From assembly GCA_035308365.1 (NCBI GenBank), contig DATGGU010000105.1, positions 24,443-88,442 of the forward strand: DNA of 64,000 nucleotides, read 5' to 3'. The position numbers and the translations under genes were made by a program. This document shows, in pieces, positions 34,245 through 41,417 of this stretch. Source of the DNA: PALSA-505 sp035308365. Its GTDB lineage: Bacteria; Actinomycetota; Actinomycetes; Streptosporangiales; Streptosporangiaceae. The notes under the pieces were generated by a model that was not told where the DNA came from, ran no database searches, and was given only the letters and a program-made list of their open reading frames with translations. The first letter of the stretch is position 1. The number at the start of each line of letters is the position of its first letter.

Positions 34245-35681
34245 TCAGTTCGGCTGGGCCTGGTCCAGCAGGATGTCGCGGAGCGTGCTGGCGGCGGCGG
34301 TGACCTGCGCGACCGTGAGCCCGCCGTAGCCGAGCACCAGGCCCTGCACGTCCTGCGGCCCGGCGAAGTAGCGGCGCAGCGTGTGCACCGCCACGCCTCG
34401 TTCCAGGATGGCCGCCGCCACGTCGTCCTCGCGGCCCTGCCGCAGTTCGAGCACGACGTGCAAGCCTGCCGTGTCGCCGCGCAGCCTGGCGGGCAGCGTG
34501 GGATCGCCCAGGATGGTCACGATCGCGTTCCGGCGCCGGGCGTACTCGCGGCGCATCCGCCTGATGTGCCGGTCGAGGTCGCCGGATTCGATCAGTTCGG
34601 TCATGGCATACTGGGCCGCCTCGTCGGTCCGGTCACCCAGGGTCTCCCGCAGGCCGGCCAGCTCGGTCACCAGGTCCGGCCGGGCGACCAGCCAGCCCAC
34701 GCCGAAGGTGGGGGTCAGCGTCTTCGCCGTCGTGCCCAGGTAGGCCACCACGTCCGGGTCCAGGCCGTAGAGCGCGGGCAGCGGGGCCACGTCGTAACGG
34801 AACTCGCTGTCGTAGTCGTCCTCGACGATCAGTGCCCCGGTGGCCCGGGCCCAGGCGGTCAGCGCCTGGCGGCGGGGCACGGGAAGCCGGCCACCGAGCG
34901 GGTACTGGTGGGCCGGGGTCGTGTAGACCAGGCGCAGATTACCGGGGAGGGCGCCGGTCACCAGGCCGTGCGAGTCCACCGGGGACGGAACTACGGTCGC
35001 GCCGCGCGCGGACAGGATGGAGCGGCCGACCGGGTACCCGGGTTCCTCGACGCCGGCCCGGTCGCCGGGACGGAGTACCGCGGCGGCCAGCAGGGACAGG
35101 CCGTTGGCGACTCCCCGGGTGATAAGAACGTGGCCGGGGGTGCAGGCGAGGCCGCGGCTGCGGCGGAGGTAGCCACAGAGCGCGGCGCGCAGGGCTGGCA
35201 GGCCACGGGGATCCGGCCAGCGGGCGGCGGAGGTGAGGCCGGCCCGCCGCCAGGCTCGGCGCCATGCGGCCTGGTCGATCCCGGCCACCCAGGGGATGCC
35301 GGGCAGCATGGGGATCAATGCCTGGCCGGGCGGGGCTGGTGCGGGCTGGATGACAGCGGCGCTGGGCAGTGGTTCGGCTGACCGTGCTTCGATGGGGGGT
35401 GGCGGGGCCTGACCGCTGGCCGCGCCCTGGGCCACGTAGGTGCCTGAGCCGTGCCGTCCCTCCAGCCAGCCCTCGGCGAACAGCTGCAGGTAGGCATTGG
35501 TCACGACGGTCCTGCTGACGCCGAGCGAGGCGGCCAGCGCCCGGGATGACGGCAGCCGCTCCCCCGCCCGCAGCCGGTTTCCGGAGACGGCGGCGCGAAG
35601 CTGCCCGGTGATCTGGACGGCGAGTGGAACCCGGCCGCTGCGGTCGAGAGTCAGCGGCGGCTCGACAGTCACCTTGGACAA
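34245..35681 (-). CDS. MocR/PdxR-type GntR regulator with aminotransferase domain
   Basis: 478 aa. The N-terminal GntR winged helix (VPLAVQITGQLRAAVSGNRLRAGERLPSSRALAASLGVSRTVVTNAYLQL) is followed by a class-I aminotransferase-like domain with the PLP lysine in LGTTAKTLTPTFGVGW. Such proteins sense PLP and often control vitamin B6 genes. TTG 35681 has a GGGTGA ribosome site; GTG 35672 is the alternative. Divergent from an FMN-binding, PNPOx-like gene, its probable target. Confidence 0.88.
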   Translation of the reverse strand: MSKVTVEPPLTLDRSGRVPLAVQITGQLRAAVSGNRLRAGERLPSSRALAASLGVSRTVVTNAYLQLFAEGWLEGRHGSGTYVAQGAASGQAPPPPIEARSAEPLPSAAVIQPAPAPPGQALIPMLPGIPWVAGIDQAAWRRAWRRAGLTSAARWPDPRGLPALRAALCGYLRRSRGLACTPGHVLITRGVANGLSLLAAAVLRPGDRAGVEEPGYPVGRSILSARGATVVPSPVDSHGLVTGALPGNLRLVYTTPAHQYPLGGRLPVPRRQALTAWARATGALIVEDDYDSEFRYDVAPLPALYGLDPDVVAYLGTTAKTLTPTFGVGWLVARPDLVTELAGLRETLGDRTDEAAQYAMTELIESGDLDRHIRRMRREYARRRNAIVTILGDPTLPARLRGDTAGLHVVLELRQGREDDVAAAILERGVAVHTLRRYFAGPQDVQGLVLGYGGLTVAQVTAAASTLRDILLDQAQPN

Positions 35682-35729
35682 GTGGTCACCCTTTTTCCCG
35701 CCGAAGTGGCTCTTGCTGAGAGTCCACTT
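35680..35729. promoter_or_regulatory. Candidate MocR operator between the divergent genes
   Basis: AAGTGG occurs at 35680-35685 and 35704-35709 and its complement CCACTT at 35724-35729, the last two forming an inverted repeat with TCT/AGA extensions. All three half sites lie in the short gap around both start sites, where MocR proteins usually bind. Confidence 0.5.
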
Positions 35730-35748
35730 GCACCATACCGTCGTGATC

Positions 35749-36420
35749 ATGAGCACCGAAACGCCGCTGTCCGCCACTTCGCGCACGAAGCTCCGCCGCC
35801 TGTCCGAGCGCGGCCGGACCGACCGCGCCGACCTGTATGCCGTGCTCGACGCCGGCTTCCTGTGCCACCTCGGCGTCATCCACGACGGCGCGCCACGGGT
35901 GATCCCCACCGCGTACGGCAGAATCGAAGACAGCCTGTACCTGCACGGCTCGACCGCGAACCGGAGCCTGCTCGCCGCCGACGGCCAGCCCGCCTGCGTG
36001 ACGGTGACCCACCTGGACGGCCTGGTCTGCGCCCGTTCGGTATTTCACCACTCAATGAACTACCGTAGCGCGATGGTGTTCGGCACGGCCCGCCTCATCC
36101 ACGACGAACAGGAGCGGATGGCCGCCCTGCGGACCATCGTGGACAACATGATCCCCGGCCGTTGGGACGCTTCCCGCTCCCCCAGCCGCAAGGAACTGGC
36201 CGCCACCGCCGTGCTGGCGATGCCGCTGGCCGAGGCCTCGGTCAAGATCCGCACCGGCCCCGCGTCGGACGAGCCGGAAGACTATGACCTGGACGTTTGG
36301 GCCGGTGTCGTGCCCACCCGGCTGGAGTTCGGCGAGCCCGAGCCCGATTCGCAGCTACCGTTGGGCATCGGCATCCCCGAGCACATCCTCCAGCTCGGCG
36401 GCACCCTGTCGGATCGGTAA
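35749..36420 (+). CDS. Pyridoxamine 5'-phosphate oxidase-family FMN-binding protein
   Basis: 223 aa. The Nim/PNPOx-like flavin barrel is indicated by LYAVLDAGFLCHLGVIHDGAPRVIPTAYGRIEDSLYLHGS near residue 28 and VTVTHLDGLVCARSVFHHSMNYRSAMVFGTARL. No Shine-Dalgarno precedes ATG 35749, and CATACCGT a few bases upstream could be a -10, so the mRNA may be leaderless. Probably regulated by the divergent MocR protein. Substrate unknown. Confidence 0.85.
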   Translation: MSTETPLSATSRTKLRRLSERGRTDRADLYAVLDAGFLCHLGVIHDGAPRVIPTAYGRIEDSLYLHGSTANRSLLAADGQPACVTVTHLDGLVCARSVFHHSMNYRSAMVFGTARLIHDEQERMAALRTIVDNMIPGRWDASRSPSRKELAATAVLAMPLAEASVKIRTGPASDEPEDYDLDVWAGVVPTRLEFGEPEPDSQLPLGIGIPEHILQLGGTLSDR

Positions 36421-36473
36421 TTCCTTTTCTTGCCCGGACCGTTAGCGGTCCACTTTGCCTCTAGGCTGGGGAG

Positions 36474-37115
36474 ATGACCGACCGGCTCGTCTGGATCGAC
36501 TGTGAGATGACCGGTCTCGACCTTGAGCGTGACGCTCTGATCGAGATCGCCTGCCTGGTGACCGATGGCGAGCTGAACGTGCTCGACGGCGGTGTGGCGG
36601 CCGTCATCAAACCACCACCCGAAGCTCTGGACCAGATGGCCGACGTCGTGCGGGAGATGCACACAACATCCGGCCTGCTGGCCGACCTGCCCAACGGCAT
36701 CGCCCTCGCCGAGGCGCACGAGCTGGTACTCAGCTATGTGCAACTCCACGTGAAGGAGCCACGCAAGGTACCGCTCTGCGGCAACTCCATCGCCACCGAC
36801 CGGTCCTTCCTGGCCCGCGACATGCCCGAGCTCGACGCATTCCTGCACTACCGAATGGTCGACGTGTCGAGTATCAAGGAACTGGCCAGGCGCTGGTACC
36901 CACGCGCCTACTTCGCCAGCCCGCCGAAGCGCGGCGGCCACCGGGCCCTGGCCGACATCAACGACTCGGTGCGTGAGCTTCGTTACTACCGCGAGGCGAT
37001 CTTCGTGCCGCAGCCCGGCCCGGACTCGGTGACGGCCAGGGCGATCGGCGCCCGCCATTCTGTCCGGCCCGGCCCCCCAGGGGACGCGGCTGAGGAATCC
37101 GGTTCGGACCTGTGA
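36474..37115 (+). CDS. orn: Oligoribonuclease
   Basis: 213 aa. DEDDh 3'-5' exonuclease with all metal residues visible: WIDCEMTGLD (D, E), GNSIATDRSFL (D) and HRALADINDS (H, D). It degrades the last di- to pentanucleotides of mRNA and pGpG. The C-terminal 25 residues after RAIGARH are a variable tail. The gene is followed at once by tRNA-His, as is common in actinomycetes. Confidence 0.95.
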   Translation: MTDRLVWIDCEMTGLDLERDALIEIACLVTDGELNVLDGGVAAVIKPPPEALDQMADVVREMHTTSGLLADLPNGIALAEAHELVLSYVQLHVKEPRKVPLCGNSIATDRSFLARDMPELDAFLHYRMVDVSSIKELARRWYPRAYFASPPKRGGHRALADINDSVRELRYYREAIFVPQPGPDSVTARAIGARHSVRPGPPGDAAEESGSDL

Positions 37116-37173
37116 CTCAGTGCCGCTACACTTCAGGAGGCCGAACGCGATCGGTTTGATCGCCCGGCACCTT

Positions 37174-37248
37174 GGTGGGCGTAGCTCAGTTGGTTAGAGC
37201 GCCAGGTTGTGGTCCTGGATGTCGTGGGTTCGAATCCCATCGCTCACC
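37174..37248 (+). tRNA. tRNA-His (GTG)
   Basis: Cloverleaf with acceptor GTGGGCG/CGCTCAC, anticodon stem CCAGG/CCTGG around the loop TTGTGGT (anticodon GTG) and T-arm GTGGG-TTCGAAT-CCCAT. The extra G at 37174 pairs with C73, the histidine identity feature. CCA is not encoded. Confidence 0.95.
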
Positions 37249-37277
37249 CCCTGTGATGTCGCAAGACATCGGAATGA

Positions 37278-37308
37278 CCCCGAACCCACGTCAGGGTTCG
37301 GGGTTTTT
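37278..37308 (+). terminator. Rho-independent terminator after tRNA-His
   Basis: CCCCGAACCC, a 6-nt loop, GGGTTCGGGG and TTTTT. A perfect 10-bp stem with a U-run, 29 bp after the tRNA. Confidence 0.95.
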
Positions 37309-37369
37309 GCGTTTGCGGGGTGTTCCGGTGGGCGGCCGGTGATTGCGTTAGCGTCATTGCTGCTTGACC

Positions 37370-37384
37370 GTAATGCGGCATTAC
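37370..37384. promoter_or_regulatory. Palindromic operator of the toxin-antitoxin pair (candidate)
   Basis: GTAATG-CGG-CATTAC is a perfect inverted repeat 14 bp before the antitoxin start codon, overlapping the likely promoter. Autoregulation of this kind is usual for AbrB-fold antitoxins. Confidence 0.55.
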
Positions 37385-37398
37385 GCCATAGTGGCCCT

Positions 37399-37707
37399 AT
37401 GAGTTATCACGGGTATGCCGCTGTTCAAGGGCGCGGAACGGTCGCGCTTCCTGCCGAGTTGCGGCGTAAGTACCGGCTGGACGAGCCGGGGGCGCAACTG
37501 GAGATCATCGAGCGGGAGGACGGGGTGATCGAGCTGCGGCCCACTTTGCCGGTACCGGTGGACGAGATGTGGTTCTGGACTGAAGAGCACCAGGTGGCTG
37601 AGCGGGAGGCGGAAGAAGACCTGAAGGCCGGCCGGTATCGCACATTCGATGACGCCGAGTCCTTCCTCGCCGACCTTGCGTCGCTGGCCACTGAGACGAG
37701 CGAATGA
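37399..37707 (+). CDS. AbrB/MazE/SpoVT-fold antitoxin
   Basis: 102 aa. The swapped-hairpin AbrB domain is at the N-terminus (AAVQGRGTVALPAELRRKYRLDEPGAQLEIIEREDGVIELRP); the acidic C-terminal half (EREAEEDLKAGRYRTFDDAESFLADLASL) would mask the toxin. The earlier in-frame start at 37207 lies inside the tRNA and is rejected. The toxin ATG overlaps its stop (ATGA), which supports a coupled module. Confidence 0.8.
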   Translation: MSYHGYAAVQGRGTVALPAELRRKYRLDEPGAQLEIIEREDGVIELRPTLPVPVDEMWFWTEEHQVAEREAEEDLKAGRYRTFDDAESFLADLASLATETSE

Positions 37708-38015
37708 AGTATCGCTCGCTGGAGTCGTTCAGGAACGACTTCCGGCGGCTTCCGTCCGACCATCAGCGCCTGTTTCAGCAGATGCTGCGGGATTACTTTC
37801 TTCCAGCCATTGAGGCGGGATCGTTCAGCGGTACGCCACCATGGCCCAAGCGGTTGCGGATCCACAGGTTGAGCAATACCGAAATCTACTCACTGACCTG
37901 GAACTTCGCCTCACCTGACGGCCGGGCAACCTTTCATCTCGACAAGACCGATGATGGCGATCCGCTTCTGGTGTGGCGCCGCATCGGTGATCACCACATC
38001 TACAAGCACCCCTGA
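37704..38015 (+). CDS. RelE/ParE-superfamily toxin
   Basis: 103 aa. Typical RelE-like features are the N-terminal helical hairpin (YRSLESFRNDFRRLPSDHQRLFQQMLRDYFLPAI), a basic core (PWPKRLRIHRLS) and C-terminal strands IYSLTWNFASPDGRATFHLD and LVWRRIGDHHIYKHP. It probably cleaves mRNA at the ribosome. Its partner is AbrB-fold rather than RelB, like the PrlF-YhaV combination. Confidence 0.75.
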   Translation: MKYRSLESFRNDFRRLPSDHQRLFQQMLRDYFLPAIEAGSFSGTPPWPKRLRIHRLSNTEIYSLTWNFASPDGRATFHLDKTDDGDPLLVWRRIGDHHIYKHP

Positions 38016-38032
38016 GGGCCAGCCTCCTGGGG

Positions 38033-38605
38033 TCAAAGGGACGCGGCCAGGTCGGCTAGTTTCTGGATGCGGGTGACTATGTCTTCGTGGACTGCTTGAG
38101 GTGGGCGGGTGCCGTCTACGCTGAACATCCATTCGCGGCCGGCGTAGTACTCCAGGAGGGGGACCGTTTTCTCCCGGTAGACGTCGAGGCGGTGTTCGAT
38201 GATGGACTGGGCGTCTTCGCAACCCCGGCCACGGGCCAGGAGGCGGCGGATCAGTTCTTCGCGGGGGACGTTGAGGTGGATGGCGGCTTGGACTTCGGCG
38301 CCCAGCGGCTGGACGATGGCGTAGGAGGCTTTCGCTTGCTTGACCGTTCGGGGGAAGCCGTCGAGGACGTAGCCGTTGGTCGCGGCCAGGACCGGCTTGA
38401 GCAGGATGGCCTGGACAACCTCGTCGGGGACCAGGTCGCCCCTGTTGACGTAGGACTGTACCGTCCGGCCGAGCGGTGTCTGGTCCTTGACGTTCTGGCG
38501 AAGCAGATCGCCGCTGGAGATATGCGCGATGCCGAAGCGTTCGGCGAGCAGGGTGGCCTGCGTTCCCTTGCCCGCGCCGGGAGCGCCGATGAGCAGAAGC
38601 CGCAT
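38033..38605 (-). CDS. adk: Adenylate kinase, short (LID-less) form
   Basis: 190 aa from ATG 38605 (AGGGTGA upstream). P-loop GAPGAGKGTQ, HISSGDLLR, LDGFPRTVKQA and the arginine-rich RLLARGRGCEDAQSIIEHRL region identify Adk: ATP + AMP to 2 ADP. The inserted zinc/LID domain of long Adks is absent. It stands alone rather than in the secY-adk-map ribosomal cluster, so it may be a second adenylate or related nucleotide kinase. Confidence 0.88.
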   Translation of the reverse strand: MRLLLIGAPGAGKGTQATLLAERFGIAHISSGDLLRQNVKDQTPLGRTVQSYVNRGDLVPDEVVQAILLKPVLAATNGYVLDGFPRTVKQAKASYAIVQPLGAEVQAAIHLNVPREELIRRLLARGRGCEDAQSIIEHRLDVYREKTVPLLEYYAGREWMFSVDGTRPPQAVHEDIVTRIQKLADLAASL

Positions 38606-38864
38606 CTGATCACCCTGCACTAACCGCCGGCCAGCCGCCAGGGGCGAAACACGTGGTTCACCTCACGTAGCTGGAGGAACGCTGATTGTGACTACCAGGT
38701 TTCTGGATCTGGGCGCGGGATGCATTATTCACTGCGGAGCTGGTAGCACAATGGGGCTGCGGGGTGCCGGGCAGGCGCGGTTATGGCCGCGTGGGCGGGG
38801 GCCGCTGGTGTCCCCGATCTTCCGTCACCCGCGAGCGTGTGATCACCTGGTGGAGGAACCACAA

Positions 38865-40079
38865 ATGAGCGACTGGCCGCCAGAGGGCTGGTACCGCGAC
38901 GAGGCCAGGCGTGCGTCGTCAAAGGATGAATATCCCTCCGTTACGGGATCATCCGATCCCACGGTACGGCTTCCGTCCGGGGGGCGGGCCATGAGCGGTG
39001 ACCCGGCATGGGGCGCTCAGCCGGATCAGATGCCGCCGCCAAGCACCTGGCCGCAGCAGCCGCCACCGCGGACCGGACGCCGGTCTGGCCGGAGTGGCTG
39101 GCGCCGGCCGGGCCGGTGGGTCAAGCTGATCGCCGGGCTGATCGTGCTCATTTTGCTCGTCTCGGTGGGACTGTACTTCTACCTGAACTCCAAGCTGACC
39201 CGGTCCAGCATCCTGGTCGACTACCCGAACAGGCCGGCCGCCTCGGCGGGGACGAACTGGCTGATCGCGGGTTCGGACAGCCGGCAGGGGCTGACCCGGG
39301 CGGATGAGCGGAAGTACTCCACCGGGCGGGACATCAGTGGCAGCCGTTCCGACACGATCATGTTGTTGCACATCTCGTCGAACGGGACGCCGGACGTGCT
39401 GGTCAGCATCCCGCGCGACTCCTACGTGGCGATCCCGGGATACGGCAGTAACAAGATCAATGCCGCCTTCTCGTTCGGCGGGCCCAAGCTGCTGGCGGAA
39501 ACCGTGCAGAACGCTACCGGCCTGCGCATCGACCACTTCATGGAGATCGGCTTCGGTGGCTTCGTCAACGTGGTAAACGACATCGGCGGGGTGAGCATGT
39601 GCCTGCCGGGGCCGCTCAGGGACCGGGCGTCGGGGCTGAACCTGAAGGCGGGCTGCCATACGCTCAGCGGCGGCGAGGCGCTCAGCTACGTGCGGGACCG
39701 GCATAACTTCGCCAACCAGGACCTGCAGCGGATCCAGGACCAGCGGCTGTTCCTCAAGTCCCTGCTGTCGAAGCTGACCAGCCCCGGCACGTTCCTGAAC
39801 CCGTTCTCCGCCATCCCGGCGGCGTTCGGGACCGCAAGCACGCTGACCGTCGACCAGGGCACACAGCTCTACCAGCTCATCGAGGCGGCCTTCGCACTGC
39901 GCAGCCCGGAGACGACCACCGTGCCGATCGCAAACGCCAACTACGCTACGGCCAACGCCGGGGACGCCGTGCTCTGGGATCACACCCAGGCCAGTGAACT
40001 GTTCAGCGACCTGGGCGCCGACCGCGCGATACCCAAGCGCCTGCTGACCGGCTCCAAGCTCTCCCGCCAGGCCGCCTGA
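38865..40079 (+). CDS. LytR-CpsA-Psr (LCP) family glycopolymer ligase
   Basis: 404 aa from ATG 38865 (GGAGGAACC upstream). A proline-rich cytosolic part of about 85 residues is followed by one membrane helix (LIAGLIVLILLVSVGLYFYL) and the extracellular LCP domain: IAGSDSRQG, GSRSDTIMLLH, VSIPRDSYVAIPGYGSNKINAAFSFGGP, GGEALSYVRDRHN and DLQRIQDQRLFLKSL. LCP proteins attach teichoic-acid-like or polysaccharide chains to peptidoglycan. Confidence 0.92.
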   Translation: MSDWPPEGWYRDEARRASSKDEYPSVTGSSDPTVRLPSGGRAMSGDPAWGAQPDQMPPPSTWPQQPPPRTGRRSGRSGWRRPGRWVKLIAGLIVLILLVSVGLYFYLNSKLTRSSILVDYPNRPAASAGTNWLIAGSDSRQGLTRADERKYSTGRDISGSRSDTIMLLHISSNGTPDVLVSIPRDSYVAIPGYGSNKINAAFSFGGPKLLAETVQNATGLRIDHFMEIGFGGFVNVVNDIGGVSMCLPGPLRDRASGLNLKAGCHTLSGGEALSYVRDRHNFANQDLQRIQDQRLFLKSLLSKLTSPGTFLNPFSAIPAAFGTASTLTVDQGTQLYQLIEAAFALRSPETTTVPIANANYATANAGDAVLWDHTQASELFSDLGADRAIPKRLLTGSKLSRQAA

Positions 40080-40331
40080 GCCACGCTTGAAAGGCGGGAT
40101 CCGCTGGACGGGCTCGCCTCCGGGGGTGAGAACTCTGGGTGATCTATGGTTCGCTGTGCACAAACAATCTGTCACAGTGGTCTCTTTCGGCACCACACGT
40201 CCCAGGTGAACCGGCGCGGGAGCCGGAGCAGATTGCCGCAGACTGCCCATTTCGTGCTCATAGGCTCTTCCGGACTTATTGGGTATCATGCGTGTCACCA
40301 CGATCCGTTACGGGGGCTACCCGGAGGTCGT

Positions 40332-40568
40332 ATGAGCACCGACAGCATCCCCCGCAACCCGTCCGCGCTCAGCCTCTCGTCCAGGGAGGCGCAGATCATG
40401 GCGCTCATTGCCGAGGGGCATTCCAACGGCCAGATCGCGACCGCGCTCACCGTCGCGGAGAAGACGGTGAAGAATCACGTCAACCGGATCTACGCGAAGC
40501 TCGGCGTCGGCTCCAGACGGGCTGCGATCGACTACTGGCTTAGCACCGGTGACGGTACTCAACGGTAG
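40332..40568 (+). CDS. Small LuxR-type HTH regulator
   Basis: 78 aa from ATG 40332, preceded by CCGGAGGT. It is just the GerE/LuxR helix-turn-helix: LSSREAQIMALIAEGHSNGQIATALTVAEKTVKNHVNRIYAKLGVGSRRAAIDYWL. It has no receiver or sensory domain, so it acts as a single-domain DNA-binding protein. The 252 bp before it hold a -10-like TATCAT near 40286 but no gene. Confidence 0.88.
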   Translation: MSTDSIPRNPSALSLSSREAQIMALIAEGHSNGQIATALTVAEKTVKNHVNRIYAKLGVGSRRAAIDYWLSTGDGTQR

Positions 40569-40647
40569 TCACCGCGTCGTTAGCCCGTGATCGGCCGCTG
40601 ACCTGCATTACCTTGCCAGCAGTCACGCGAGCTATCCGCCTGAATTC

Positions 40648-40676
40648 TTCAGGCCGCTTTCAGGGAACACTCAGGG
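40648..40676 (+). promoter_or_regulatory. Three 11-bp-spaced direct repeats upstream of the response-regulator gene
   Basis: TTCAGG at 40648 and 40659 and CTCAGG at 40670 lie exactly 11 bp apart, 22-50 bp before the ATG of the OmpR-type regulator. This spacing is the usual format of OmpR/PhoB-type DNA sites. Confidence 0.55.
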
Positions 40677-40697
40677 TCACCGGTCAAACTATCCAAC

Positions 40698-41417
40698 ATG
40701 ACTGCAGCCAGTAGTGACGGGCAGCGTCAGGCGGATGCCCGGCTGCTGGTCGTCGAGGACGAACCGAACATCCTTGAACTGCTTTCGGCGAGCCTGCGCT
40801 ACGCGGGATTCGACGTGGTCACGGCCGCTGCCGGCGGCGAGGCGGTCCAGGCCGCGCAGCGGCACCGGCCGGATCTCATCGTGCTGGACGTCATGCTGCC
40901 CGACATGGATGGCTTCGACGTGGTCCGGCGGCTGCGCGGCGGCGGCGCGCGTATCCCGGTCGTCTTCCTGACCGCGCGGGATGCCACCGAGGACAAGATT
41001 CGCGGCCTCACCCTGGGTGGCGACGACTATGTGACCAAGCCGTTCAGTCTGGAAGAGGTCATCGCGAGGATCCGGGCGGTGCTGCGGCGCACCAGGGGCG
41101 ACGGCGCCGAGGTCACCCCACGGCTGAAGTTCGCCGACCTGGAGCTCGACGAGGACAGCCACGAGGTGTGGCGGAGCGGCAACCAGATACAGCTCTCCCC
41201 CACCGAGTTCAAGCTGCTCAGGTACTTCATGGGCAACGCGAACCGGGTGCTGTCCAAGATGCAGATCCTCGATCACGTGTGGGACTACGACTTCAGGGGT
41301 GACACCGGGATCGTGGAGTCCTACGTCTCGGTGCTCCGGCGCAAGATCGATACGGTCGAGCCGCGGCTGATTCACACCCTCCGGGGTGTCGGGTACGTGC
41401 TCAGGCTCCCGTCCTAG
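40698..41417 (+). CDS. OmpR-family response regulator
   Basis: 239 aa. The receiver has the acidic pair E20-D21, phospho-Asp64 in VLDVMLPDMDG, the T in FLTARDA and K in VTKPFS. The C-terminal winged helix (LSPTEFKLLRYFMGNANRVLSKMQILDHVW, SYVSVLRRKID, RGVGYVLRL) is typical OmpR. The kinase gene follows directly after the stop. Confidence 0.95.
   Translation: MTAASSDGQRQADARLLVVEDEPNILELLSASLRYAGFDVVTAAAGGEAVQAAQRHRPDLIVLDVMLPDMDGFDVVRRLRGGGARIPVVFLTARDATEDKIRGLTLGGDDYVTKPFSLEEVIARIRAVLRRTRGDGAEVTPRLKFADLELDEDSHEVWRSGNQIQLSPTEFKLLRYFMGNANRVLSKMQILDHVWDYDFRGDTGIVESYVSVLRRKIDTVEPRLIHTLRGVGYVLRLPS

Noticed and set aside
37207..37398. Longer antitoxin reading from 37207
   Set aside because: It would start inside tRNA-His and cross its terminator.
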